Positions 1 through 6,987 of a DNA stretch of 64,000 bases are shown piece by piece. Position 1 is the stretch's first letter. Each line of letters begins with the position of its first letter. Source of the DNA: Rummeliibacillus pycnus (lineage in GTDB: Bacteria; Bacillota; Bacilli; Bacillales_A; Planococcaceae); NCBI RefSeq assembly GCF_002884495.1, contig NZ_KZ614145.1, positions 3,610,423 to 3,674,422 on the forward strand, in the 5' to 3' direction. Under the pieces are notes generated by a model. It did not search any database, was not told where the DNA came from, and saw nothing but the letters and a program-made list of their open reading frames with translations. Position numbers and translations under genes: made by a program.

Positions 1-361
1 CGAGAGAAAGAAATGGAATGGTAATAAAACCAAACCAGTTAATATAATCCGATGTACAAGGTACTCGACCACAAGTCATGGCTGATTCTTGTAAAGCGGG
101 TATTTTTTGAATGCCATAATGGTACAATGCAATACATAAACCTAAACAAGAGAATATGGCACTTGTACCTGCAATTCGAGCATTCTTTTGAACATATGCA
201 ACTGCTAGAATAATGACAAGAGGATACATCAAGATGCGTTGGTACCAACATAACTTACATGGCTCAAAATGTTGAACTTCTGAGAAAAATAGAGAACCCA
301 TCATAGCAATTAGTGATACAACCCACATAAATAAAAGGCTATTCTCCAGTTTTTTTGACAT
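1..361 (-). CDS. bdbC: Disulfide oxidoreductase of the BdbC/DsbB family (3' end cut off by window)
   Basis: Reading the minus strand from an ATG at 361 gives 120 codons with no stop before the window edge. The product is a small membrane protein with hydrophobic stretches at about residues 9-26, 43-57 and 63-80. It carries the two cysteine pairs of the DsbB/BdbC family: CKLCWYQR (Cys35, Cys38) after the first helix, and CGRVPC (Cys97, Cys102) in the second outer loop. Family members re-oxidise a BdbD/DsbA-type thiol oxidase using quinone and so support disulfide formation in exported proteins. An AGGAG ribosome site precedes the start. No bdbD partner lies upstream; the next gene is divergent, so the partner must be elsewhere or downstream. 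The family call is sure; the exact paralogue (BdbB or BdbC) is less so. Confidence 0.85.
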   Translation of the reverse strand, partial: MSKKLENSLLFMWVVSLIAMMGSLFFSEVQHFEPCKLCWYQRILMYPLVIILAVAYVQKNARIAGTSAIFSCLGLCIALYHYGIQKIPALQESAMTCGRVPCTSDYINWFGFITIPFLSL

Positions 362-496
362 ATGAAATCTCCTAATATTAGTATATTTCCTATCCGATTA
401 TAGAATTAATACGTATTAATGTAAATTATTTATACTCGAAAGTGGAATTTTATTCCCATTCTATCATAGCTATTTTCAAAGCAAAAGCATAATTCT

Positions 497-555
497 ATCT
501 CGGTCAAATTACCGAGATGTAAATCATGGGAAGCAATGGATAGCAGTGGTATGAT
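497..555 (+). promoter_or_regulatory. Inverted repeat and extended -10 promoter upstream of yhcYZ
   Basis: A perfect 8-bp inverted repeat (ATCTCGGT, 6-nt loop, ACCGAGAT) lies at 497-518. An extended -10 (TGGTATGAT, hexamer 550-555) follows and would start transcription near 562, about 40 nt before the kinase start. The repeat sits at roughly -45 to -65, a typical activator position, so it may be an operator, possibly for YhcZ itself. The operator role is inference. Confidence 0.4.
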
Positions 556-601
556 AAAAATACAATAGGAAATAATGGGCACCAAAGATTGGAGGCTTTT
601 G

Positions 602-1717
602 ATGCAACCTACAGATCATTCAAATATTAGTTTATTAAAAGAAATTGCAGAATTATTAAATGAAGAAACTGAAATGCAACAAATGTTACAGGGAGCGCTT
701 CGAAAATTTTTGGAAGGTACCAATTTTGAAACGGGTTGGATCTTTTTTGTAAATAGTAGAGGCAAACATGAAATGATTGCACATGAAAATTTACCACCTG
801 CATTAGCGCATAATAATTGTCAATTTTTAAGTAAAGGTGGTTGTTGGTGCATTTCTAAATATCGTAACCAAGAATTATTAAAGGCTTCTAACATAATCGA
901 ATGCCAAAGAATCGAAAATGCAACTACAACGTGTGTAGGCGATTGTGCGGGCATTACACATCATGCTACTGTACCTTTGCAATCTGGACAAGAGCGTTTT
1001 GGCTTGCTCAATGTGGCTTCACCAAATACTGTACGTTTTACTGATGATGAGCTTGCATTGTTAGAATCAGTTGCGTTTCAAATGGGGTCAGCTATAAAAC
1101 GAATTCTTTTAACCAAACAAGAGCAGGAAATGGCACTGGTTCAAGAAAGAAATCGACTAGCAAGAGATTTACATGATTCGGTAAACCAATTACTATTCTC
1201 TGTTACTTTAACATCTCGAGCTGGAATAGAAATGACAGAGCAATCGGAGATTAAAGAAACATTTAAAGAAATTCAAAATCTAACACAGGAAGCATTAACT
1301 GAGATGCGCGCACTCATTTGGCAACTTCGTCCAAAAGGTCTTGAAAGTGGATTGATGGAGGCGATAAAGGGTTATGCAGAAATGTTAGGGTTGCAACTAA
1401 AGGTAAAAGTCTCTGGTGTACTACAATTACCTTCGCGTATCGAAGAAACACTTTTCCGACTTACACAGGAAGCACTCAATAATGTAAGAAAACATTCTGG
1501 GGTGAAACAAGCAGAAATTTTTATCACTATTACACAAACAGATGTATTACTTGTTATAAAAGATGAAGGTAGAGGATTCCAAGTTGACTCTCTCGTAAAA
1601 TTACCATCCATTGGTTTACAAAGCATGCGAGATCGTACAAATGCATTAGGGGGGACGGTTGACTGGGTAAGTAATCTAGGAAAGGGTACGGAAATCTTAA
1701 TCCGCCTACCTTATTAA
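602..1717 (+). CDS. yhcY: GAF-domain sensor histidine kinase, YhcY-like
   Basis: A 371-residue soluble NarL-class sensor kinase with no membrane segment. Order: N-terminal GAF domain (about 20-165), HisKA_3 dimerisation helix with the phospho-acceptor His191 in ARDLHDSVNQLL, and a C-terminal HATPase domain with N-box QEALNNVRKHS and G-box DEGRGF. It autophosphorylates and passes phosphate to the regulator encoded 12 nt downstream. Length and gene pairing match B. subtilis YhcY (about 379 aa). I start at 602 because TTGGAGG lies 7 nt upstream; an ATG at 575 has no such site. The GAF domain is cysteine-rich (GGCWC, IIECQ, TTCVGDC), which could bind metal, an Fe-S cluster or act as a thiol switch. 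The signal is not known to me. Confidence 0.8.
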   Translation: MQPTDHSNISLLKEIAELLNEETEMQQMLQGALRKFLEGTNFETGWIFFVNSRGKHEMIAHENLPPALAHNNCQFLSKGGCWCISKYRNQELLKASNIIECQRIENATTTCVGDCAGITHHATVPLQSGQERFGLLNVASPNTVRFTDDELALLESVAFQMGSAIKRILLTKQEQEMALVQERNRLARDLHDSVNQLLFSVTLTSRAGIEMTEQSEIKETFKEIQNLTQEALTEMRALIWQLRPKGLESGLMEAIKGYAEMLGLQLKVKVSGVLQLPSRIEETLFRLTQEALNNVRKHSGVKQAEIFITITQTDVLLVIKDEGRGFQVDSLVKLPSIGLQSMRDRTNALGGTVDWVSNLGKGTEILIRLPY

Positions 1718-1729
1718 GGGGGAATATGA

Positions 1730-2377
1730 ATGATTAAAGTATTAATAGCAGATGATCATCATGTTGTAAGAAGAGGATTGCTATTTTTTCTTAAAACTCA
1801 AAAGGATATTGAAGTCATTGGGGAAGCTAGTAATGGCAAGGAAGCAGTTGCTTTAACAACTGAATTACATCCTGATATTGTCTTAATGGATTTAGTAATG
1901 CCGGAAATGGATGGTATTCAAGCAACGAAACGTATTAAGGCTAAATTTCCAGATATTCATATATTAATGTTGACTAGCTTTTCGGACAGAGATCATGTTG
2001 TTCCAGCGATTGAGGCAGGAGCAGCAGGGTATCAACTAAAAGACATCGAACCAGATGAGCTGGTCTTAACGATTCGTCGTATAATAGCAGGAGAAAATAT
2101 CATGCATCCTCAAGCGACAACTCAACTAATACGTAATCGAGAAATGATGGAAGAACTTCCACATGTAAAGCATCCACTCACACCAAGAGAGCAAGATGTA
2201 TTAGCAGAGCTAACAAAAGGAAAGAGTAATAAAGAGATTGCATCTTCCTTGTTTGTAACAGAAAAAACAGTGAAGACACATATCTCAAATATCTTTGCAA
2301 AACTTGAAGTGCAAGACCGGACACAAGCTGCATTATATGCAGTAAAACATGGATTAACAGAGTCTAGTGAAACATAA
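1730..2377 (+). CDS. yhcZ: LuxR/NarL-family response regulator, YhcZ-like
   Basis: A 215-residue response regulator. The receiver domain (about 1-120) has the acidic pocket at IADDHH and phospho-acceptor Asp54 in IVLMDLVMPEMDG. A LuxR-type helix-turn-helix (about 147-207) contains LTPREQDVLAELTKG and a recognition helix around VKTHISNIFAKL. It starts 12 nt after the kinase stop behind GGGGG, so the two are co-transcribed and form a cognate pair. The lengths match YhcZ (about 214 aa). Targets cannot be read from sequence; autoregulation through the inverted repeat at 497-518 is possible. An intrinsic terminator follows at once, ending the operon. Confidence 0.85.
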   Translation: MIKVLIADDHHVVRRGLLFFLKTQKDIEVIGEASNGKEAVALTTELHPDIVLMDLVMPEMDGIQATKRIKAKFPDIHILMLTSFSDRDHVVPAIEAGAAGYQLKDIEPDELVLTIRRIIAGENIMHPQATTQLIRNREMMEELPHVKHPLTPREQDVLAELTKGKSNKEIASSLFVTEKTVKTHISNIFAKLEVQDRTQAALYAVKHGLTESSET

Positions 2378-2381
2378 ATGG

Positions 2382-2411
2382 GCAACTCGTTTAGTGCGAG
2401 TTGCTTTTTTT
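2382..2411 (+). terminator. Intrinsic terminator of yhcYZ
   Basis: A perfect 8-bp stem GCAACTCG / CGAGTTGC with a 7-nt loop is followed by seven Ts. It begins 4 nt after the yhcZ stop codon. Confidence 0.9.
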
Positions 2412-2619
2412 AGCAATTATGAAAAGAGAATGAAGTAAATTGATGCAAATAAGAGAAAGAGTAGTGGAAATTCAAATAGTAGAAAAACAAAAGGCTCCTT
2501 ATCGTCCAAAGTCTATAAATTACCACGAACAATAAAGAGCAAATTTGAAATTTCACCATTAAATTCTATCTGATTTTGATAGAATTTTTTATTTTAAAAT
2601 TAGGTTAATTTGTTAATAT

Positions 2620-3699
2620 TCACCTTTTATTCTTGCTTTTATTTTTTATTTGCTTTGAAACCTTTTTCCATTTATTTCTCTCAGCTACCTGAGCTTGTGC
2701 ATTTGTTTTTCTTTCGATAAATGCGAGCTCACGTTTTAATTTAAAATAGCTGTTGTATCTACCTTGTTCGAGCTCTCCTTCTTCAATAGCTGCAAGTACA
2801 GCACATCCAGGTTCTTTCATATGTTCGCAATCTCGAAAACGACATTGTGTTGCGAGTAATTCAATATCGCTAAAGCTGTTGTCTAAACTTTCTACATTAT
2901 TCCATAATTGAAATTCCCGCATCCCAGGTGTGTCAATTAGTAAGCCTCCTTGTGGTAATTGGAAAAGCTCGCGATGTGTAGTGGTGTGTCGGCCCTTATC
3001 ATCCGCTTCCCGAATTGTTTGTACAGCCATCACATCCTGACCACAAAGTGCATTGGTCAAAGAGGATTTACCAACTCCTGAAGAACCAAGTAAAGCAACC
3101 GTTTGACCATTTGTTAACAATTGCTGTAATTCATCGATTCCTTCTCCCGTAAAGCTACTAACAGTGTATACAGGAACACCAAAACAGATTGTTTCAACTT
3201 GGCTTAAATAATTTGAAACATCTTCGCATAAATCCTTCTTTGTTAAGACAATGATGGGATTTGCCCCTGAATCATATGCTGCGATTAAATATCTTTCTAA
3301 TCTTCTTAAGTTAAAATCTTTATTCAAGCTCATTGTTAAAAAAACATGGTCTACATTAACAGCAATTATCTGTTCTTCAATGGTGAGACCTGCTTCTTTT
3401 CGTGAGAATAGAGAAGTACGCGGAAGAATTGCATGGATGATTCCTTTTTCTTCACCGGGTAACTGTTCTAAGACGACCCAATCACCTACAGCAGGGTAGT
3501 CACGACGCATTTTAGCATGGTATTGGAAATGGCCAGATGGTGTAGCTAGCCATTCTCCAATTTCAGTTCTGACACGATAAGAATGCTTGTGTTCCAATAA
3601 AACACGGCCAATCGTTACGTTTTTATGTGGATTTGCCATTTTATAATCATCATATTTGTCCTGCCATTTGTTATTCCAACCGTATTCAGTTAAATTCAT
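2620..3699 (-). CDS. rsgA: Ribosome small-subunit-dependent GTPase, RsgA/YjeQ family (probable second paralogue)
   Basis: A 359-residue circularly permuted GTPase. An N-terminal OB fold (about 35-95) precedes a G domain with the motif order G4 (TKKD), G1 (GSSGVGKSS), G3 (DTPGMREF). A C-terminal zinc knuckle follows with ligands in QCRFRDCEHMKEPGC. RsgA checks late 30S maturation and releases assembly factors. At 359 aa with a long N-terminal extension it is bigger than the roughly 300-aa housekeeping RsgA of Bacilli, which normally sits beside prpC/prkC and rpe, so I infer a second copy. Start supported by AGGAGG. The lysine-rich C-tail suits RNA binding. Upstream lies a promoter, a 24-codon ORF and a terminator, suggesting regulated read-through into this gene. 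Confidence 0.88.
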   Translation of the reverse strand: MNLTEYGWNNKWQDKYDDYKMANPHKNVTIGRVLLEHKHSYRVRTEIGEWLATPSGHFQYHAKMRRDYPAVGDWVVLEQLPGEEKGIIHAILPRTSLFSRKEAGLTIEEQIIAVNVDHVFLTMSLNKDFNLRRLERYLIAAYDSGANPIIVLTKKDLCEDVSNYLSQVETICFGVPVYTVSSFTGEGIDELQQLLTNGQTVALLGSSGVGKSSLTNALCGQDVMAVQTIREADDKGRHTTTHRELFQLPQGGLLIDTPGMREFQLWNNVESLDNSFSDIELLATQCRFRDCEHMKEPGCAVLAAIEEGELEQGRYNSYFKLKRELAFIERKTNAQAQVAERNKWKKVSKQIKNKSKNKR

Positions 3700-3816
3700 T
3701 TTTCAGCCTCCTATTGTGTGTATAATGAGTATTCTGCTTTTAGAGATTTAGCTGCACTTGCAATGAGGTTCAGTTTAATTGATCGTTACAAAATGGGATC
3801 TGAACCTCTTATTCAA

Positions 3817-3854
3817 TAAAAAAACCTGCAACTGCAAATTGGCAGTTACAGGTT
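3817..3854 (-). terminator. Intrinsic terminator between leader ORF and rsgA paralogue
   Basis: On the minus strand a 13-bp stem (arms at 3842-3854 and 3823-3835, one G-U pair) is followed by seven Us. It lies 25 nt past the stop of the small ORF at 3880-3954 and about 120 nt before the rsgA start. It either ends a short transcript or acts as an attenuator for rsgA. Confidence 0.85.
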
Positions 3855-3879
3855 ATACGCACAATAAAAGAAGGCATAC

Positions 3880-3954
3880 TTAGAAAGTATACGGAAAGTG
3901 AGTATATTGTAACAAACCAATTTGCAACATTTCAATGCTTGATAGAATTGTCAT
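3880..3954 (-). CDS. Putative 24-residue leader peptide or small protein
   Basis: A 24-codon ORF begins MTILSSIEMLQ and ends HFPYTF. It has a good ribosome site (AGGTG, 7 nt before the ATG). Its own promoter lies at 3992-4020 and an intrinsic terminator follows 25 nt after the stop, so it forms a complete small transcription unit. There is no clear membrane segment and I recognise no family. Because the next gene on the strand is an RsgA-type ribosome-assembly GTPase, a leader peptide for ribosome-mediated attenuation is the simplest idea. A stand-alone peptide or small RNA is also possible. Confidence 0.45.
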   Translation of the reverse strand: MTILSSIEMLQIGLLQYTHFPYTF

Positions 3955-3991
3955 AATACCTCACCTACTTTCTCCTGAATAAGTTGATAAC

Positions 3992-4020
3992 AGAATACCT
4001 TATATTCATAAAATTGTCAA
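3992..4020 (-). promoter_or_regulatory. Sigma-A promoter for the small ORF / rsgA leader
   Basis: On the minus strand a perfect -35 TTGACA (4015-4020) is separated by exactly 17 nt from -10 TATTCT (3992-3997). Transcription would start around 3985, some 30 nt before the small ORF start. It lies just past the 3' end of the cation-efflux gene and so is independent of it. Confidence 0.65.
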
Positions 4021-4030
4021 TTACTAGATT

Positions 4031-4930
4031 TTAAAAAATCTTTTTCCTATCTTGTTCTCGGTTTAAGCCCTCTGGCTCAATATGGACCAGTACAACGGCA
4101 AATGGTTTTGCACGTCGAATCGTTGTTTCGATTTCTTCCGTAATATGATGACTTTGCCAAACATTTAGTTCTGGATCTACAGTCACAGTAAGATCTGCAA
4201 AAATTAGATTGCCATGATTTCTCCCTTTAAAATCAACTAGTTGAATGACGCCATCTACGTTTTTGACTAGTACAGACAGGGTTTCTAATTCTTCCTCATC
4301 GAAGCCATCTGTTAACGTATGTACCGCATCAAAGAAAATATCATAAGCTGTTTTTAAAATCAGTAAGCCTACAGCTAAAGCAGTAATAGAATCGATAATA
4401 GGAAAACCAAAAACGGCACCGAAAATACCAATAGAAGTACCAAAGCTGACCCAAGCATCAGAACGATTATCATAAGCAGCAGCCTTTACTGCAGAACTTT
4501 CAATATGGTTAGCTAGACGTATATTGAAAAGGTATACCAAATACATTACAACCCCACTTCCAAGCGCAACATATGCTGTCAGTAATGAAGGAGTTGGATG
4601 ATTGTCAGAAATAAAGCTTTTTCCAGCATTAAAGAGAACTTGAAAACCTACAATTGCCATGATAAAGGATGCAATAAGTGAAGAGATTGTTTCAGCACGT
4701 AAATGGCCATAGTGGTGATCTTTATCTGGTGGCTTTTGAGAAATTCTTAATCCAATTAGAACAGCTACAGATGCGATAATATCTGTAGTATTATTTAAGC
4801 CATCAGCTTTTAGAGCAGTTGAATGACCGATAAAGCCAATTGCTAATTTGACTGAACTAAGAATAAGATAGGTGAAAATACTGAGCCAGGCACCTTTTTC
4901 CCCTTGTCTTAAATTTGTATATAAGTCCAC
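4031..4930 (-). CDS. Cation diffusion facilitator (divalent metal/proton antiporter)
   Basis: A 299-residue CDF protein: six hydrophobic segments within residues 12-205, then a cytoplasmic ferredoxin-like dimer domain (about 210-290). The metal site is visible as DGLNNTTD in helix 2 and DNRSD in helix 5, an Asp-rich pattern as in the B. subtilis manganese exporters MneP and MneS rather than the His/Asp site of zinc CDFs. Manganese or iron efflux is therefore likely (inference). The true start is the GTG at 4930 behind CAAGGAGG; the longer ATG at 4978 lies inside the upstream terminator hairpin. It follows the CNNM-type transporter on the same strand but is separated from it by a strong terminator. 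No yybP-ykoY riboswitch is seen. Confidence 0.85.
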   Translation of the reverse strand: MDLYTNLRQGEKGAWLSIFTYLILSSVKLAIGFIGHSTALKADGLNNTTDIIASVAVLIGLRISQKPPDKDHHYGHLRAETISSLIASFIMAIVGFQVLFNAGKSFISDNHPTPSLLTAYVALGSGVVMYLVYLFNIRLANHIESSAVKAAAYDNRSDAWVSFGTSIGIFGAVFGFPIIDSITALAVGLLILKTAYDIFFDAVHTLTDGFDEEELETLSVLVKNVDGVIQLVDFKGRNHGNLIFADLTVTVDPELNVWQSHHITEEIETTIRRAKPFAVVLVHIEPEGLNREQDRKKIF

Positions 4931-4966
4931 AATGTTTCCTCCTTGCAAAAGTTTCAGACAAGCGAA

Positions 4967-5000
4967 AACGACGCACACTTAGAAGAAAGTGTGCGTCGTT
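4967..5000 (-). terminator. Intrinsic terminator of the CNNM/CorC gene
   Basis: A perfect 14-bp stem (AACGACGCACACTT and its complement) with a 6-nt loop lies 31 nt past the stop of the gene at 5031-6383. A short T tract (TTTTCG) follows on the minus strand. Confidence 0.85.
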
Positions 5001-5030
5001 CTCTGTTTAGTTGTTAAGTTAAAGTACTAG

Positions 5031-6383
5031 TTATACTTTATTTGAATCAGTATTCTCATCAGATTGATCCGTTTCTTCGGATTCCTCTGGAAGCTTAATA
5101 ACTTCTAGATATAGAATATGGTGACCATCTAATTCTTTAATAATGAATTCATAACCCTGTTCAGTAATTTTCTCGCCTTTTACAGCATCGAAATCTTTTG
5201 TCATGAACCATCCACCAATTGTATCGATGTCGTCTTCTTCGATATTGATGCCTAAGAAGTCATTAACATTTTCGATTAACATTTTGGCATCTAAAATAAA
5301 ATGGCCATCATCAATTTTACGGATTTCAGGGACTTCATCCTGGTCGAATTCATCTCGGATATCACCGACAATCTCTTCGATAATATCTTCGATTGTGACA
5401 AGACCAGAAGTACCACCGTATTCATCCATTAAAATTGCCATATGAATACGTTCACGTTGAATTTTCAGAAGTAAATCACTTATCGGCATTGTTTCAAATA
5501 CACGAATAATTGGTTGCATATATTCAGTAACTGGTTTTAAACCATTTGCTGGATCTTTAATATAAGCTGTTAGAAGATGCTTCATATTGACAAGACCTAT
5601 AATGTGATCCTTATCGCCATCGATAATTGGATAACGAGTATATTGTTCTACACCCATTACTTCAAATACTTCTTTTAATGTTAATTCTTTTTCAATACCA
5701 ATGATTTCAGTACGAGGTACCATGATTTCTTTGGCAATACGATCGTCGAATTCAAAAATGCTATTAACATATTTATATTCAGACTGATTAATCTCGCCGC
5801 CTTTTAAACTATCAGATAAGATGATTCGCAACTCTTCCTCACTCATTGCGACATCTGAATCTTTCATTCCTTTTAAGCCGAATAAGGCAGCTAAGCCATT
5901 AGCTGAAGAATTTAAGATTTTGATGAATAAGTACATAACATTATGGAATATGATTAAAAAGCCAGATATATTCAGTGCTACACTTTCTGCTTTTTGAATC
6001 GCTAATGTTTTTGGTGCTAACTCACCCATAACTACGTGCACAAATGTCACGATAGAGAATGATAGGATAAATGAAAGGATTGTAGTAATACTATTGTTTA
6101 AGTTTAGTAGGTTAAATAATGGAGCTAGTAGTTTTGCAACAGTACCTTCTCCCAACCACCCTAAACCTAAAGAAGTAATTGTAATCCCTAGTTGGCAGGC
6201 AGATAAATATTCATCTAAATTGGAAATTACTTTTTTTGCTTTTAATGCTTTTTTGTTACCTTCAGCGATGAGCTGATCAATTCGAGTTGTTCTAACCTTT
6301 ACGATAGCAAACTCTGTTGCTACGAAAACTGCTGAACATGCGATCAAGACAGCAAATGCTGTCAATCGTATGGCTATGTCCAA
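5031..6383 (-). CDS. CNNM/CorC-family membrane protein (YhdP/MpfA-like magnesium efflux)
   Basis: About 450 residues: a DUF21/CNNM membrane domain (roughly 1-190, with FVATEFAIVKVR and ITITSLGLGWLGE), a pair of CBS domains (roughly 205-330, with MVPRTEI and MDEYGGTSGLV), and a C-terminal CorC_HlyC domain. B. subtilis MpfA (YhdP, about 444 aa) has this layout and exports magnesium. The reading frame runs open further upstream, but homologues begin near the residues DIAIRL, so I place the start at TTG 6383. It is weakly supported by AAAGGAAG. A much stronger ribosome site (AGGAGGTG, 6431-6438) sits upstream but serves a 16-codon ORF in another frame (6374-6424) whose end overlaps this start. 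The start is thus uncertain; the family is not. Confidence 0.85.
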   Translation of the reverse strand: MDIAIRLTAFAVLIACSAVFVATEFAIVKVRTTRIDQLIAEGNKKALKAKKVISNLDEYLSACQLGITITSLGLGWLGEGTVAKLLAPLFNLLNLNNSITTILSFILSFSIVTFVHVVMGELAPKTLAIQKAESVALNISGFLIIFHNVMYLFIKILNSSANGLAALFGLKGMKDSDVAMSEEELRIILSDSLKGGEINQSEYKYVNSIFEFDDRIAKEIMVPRTEIIGIEKELTLKEVFEVMGVEQYTRYPIIDGDKDHIIGLVNMKHLLTAYIKDPANGLKPVTEYMQPIIRVFETMPISDLLLKIQRERIHMAILMDEYGGTSGLVTIEDIIEEIVGDIRDEFDQDEVPEIRKIDDGHFILDAKMLIENVNDFLGINIEEDDIDTIGGWFMTKDFDAVKGEKITEQGYEFIIKELDGHHILYLEVIKLPEESEETDQSDENTDSNKV

Positions 6384-6614
6384 AGACTTCCTTTGTTCCA
6401 AGACCCAAATGAGGGGGAGAACAAAGTGTACACCTCCTGTGATAATAAAAATATTTAAGTAAGACAATCATATGATATTTATCAAAAAAAAACAAATCAT
6501 CTAGATGTTTTTGTCACTATTTCTCACATTTTCTACCTAATTTAGAGTACTTTAAGGGAATATTACGGGTAAATGAAGAATTATAGTATTAATGTATAAA
6601 ATTTTCAAAAAGTA

Positions 6615-6644
6615 TTGACAATTGGAAATTCGGAATGCTAATAT
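6615..6644 (+). promoter_or_regulatory. Sigma-A promoter of the bmr leader
   Basis: A perfect -35 TTGACA (6615-6620), an 18-nt spacer and -10 TAATAT (6639-6644). The predicted start is near 6651, about 36 nt before the leader peptide ATG. Confidence 0.75.
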
Positions 6645-6686
6645 TGAGAAACACTAAATAATAGATAGGAAATGGAGGTATGGATC

Positions 6687-6767
6687 ATGAAATTGTTACA
6701 ACTGAATTTAAAAAATGTTAAATTTCATAATAAGTCCACGCCCACTCCTATTTTTTTAATCGTTTGA
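6687..6767 (+). CDS. 26-residue leader peptide upstream of bmrCD
   Basis: A short ORF of 26 codons, starting MKLLQLNLKNVKF and ending TPTPIFLIV, with GGAGG well placed upstream. A terminator hairpin starts 43 nt after its stop and the BmrCD-type exporter genes follow. In B. subtilis, bmrCD is preceded by bmrB, a leader ORF whose stalled translation under ribosome-targeting drugs prevents termination. This ORF occupies the same position, so the same role is likely. The proline-containing hydrophobic end resembles a stalling tail. I do not claim sequence identity with BmrB. Confidence 0.7.
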   Translation: MKLLQLNLKNVKFHNKSTPTPIFLIV

Positions 6768-6778
6768 ATTATTGGATC

Positions 6779-6842
6779 GTACGGGTGTGCTCCTGTACTC
6801 TATTAAATTAGCGCATGCTCTTTTAAGGGTATGTGCTTTTTT
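6779..6842 (+). terminator. Attenuator: competing hairpin and intrinsic terminator before bmrC
   Basis: The terminator stem pairs AGCGCATGCTC (6810-6820) with 6827-6837 over 11 bp, including G-U pairs, and is followed by six Ts. A preceding hairpin pairs GTACGGG (6779-6785) with CCTGTAC (6792-6798). GGGTGTGC (6783-6790) can alternatively pair with GCATGCTC (6813-6820), which would dismantle the terminator. This is the mutually exclusive layout expected of an attenuator. Which fold a stalled ribosome favours is inference. Confidence 0.7.
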
Positions 6843-6895
6843 GTTGTCTTTAATCACAAATGATTCGTGTAAAAACAAAAAGGGAGAGAGTGGAT

Positions 6896-6955
6896 ATGAT
6901 GATTATTCGAAAAAAGACTAGACATTTAAACAAGGATTCGATTGATGATGGTTAG
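6896..6955 (+). CDS. Putative 19-residue ORF between attenuator and bmrC
   Basis: ATGATG behind AGGGAGAGAG opens a 19-codon ORF (begins MMIIRKKTRH) that stops 32 nt before bmrC. It would be translated only on read-through of the attenuator. The bmrC start itself has a poorly spaced ribosome site, so this ORF could feed ribosomes toward it. No family is recognised and it may be non-functional. Confidence 0.3.
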   Translation: MMIIRKKTRHLNKDSIDDG

Positions 6956-6987
6956 CTAAACTTGAAGAGAAAGGAATGAAATGATTA

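Noticed and set aside
39-251. 70-codon minus-strand ORF at the left end
   Set aside because: It is another frame of the same strand as the BdbC-type gene, which has the family cysteine motifs, membrane pattern and ribosome site.
4931-4978. 16-residue extension of the cation diffusion facilitator from an ATG
   Set aside because: The ATG falls in the upstream terminator hairpin, while GTG 4930 has CAAGGAGG.
6384-6467. 28-residue N-terminal extension of the CNNM/CorC protein
   Set aside because: It starts at an unsupported TTG and runs through a ribosome site used by another frame; homologues begin near the residues DIAIRL.
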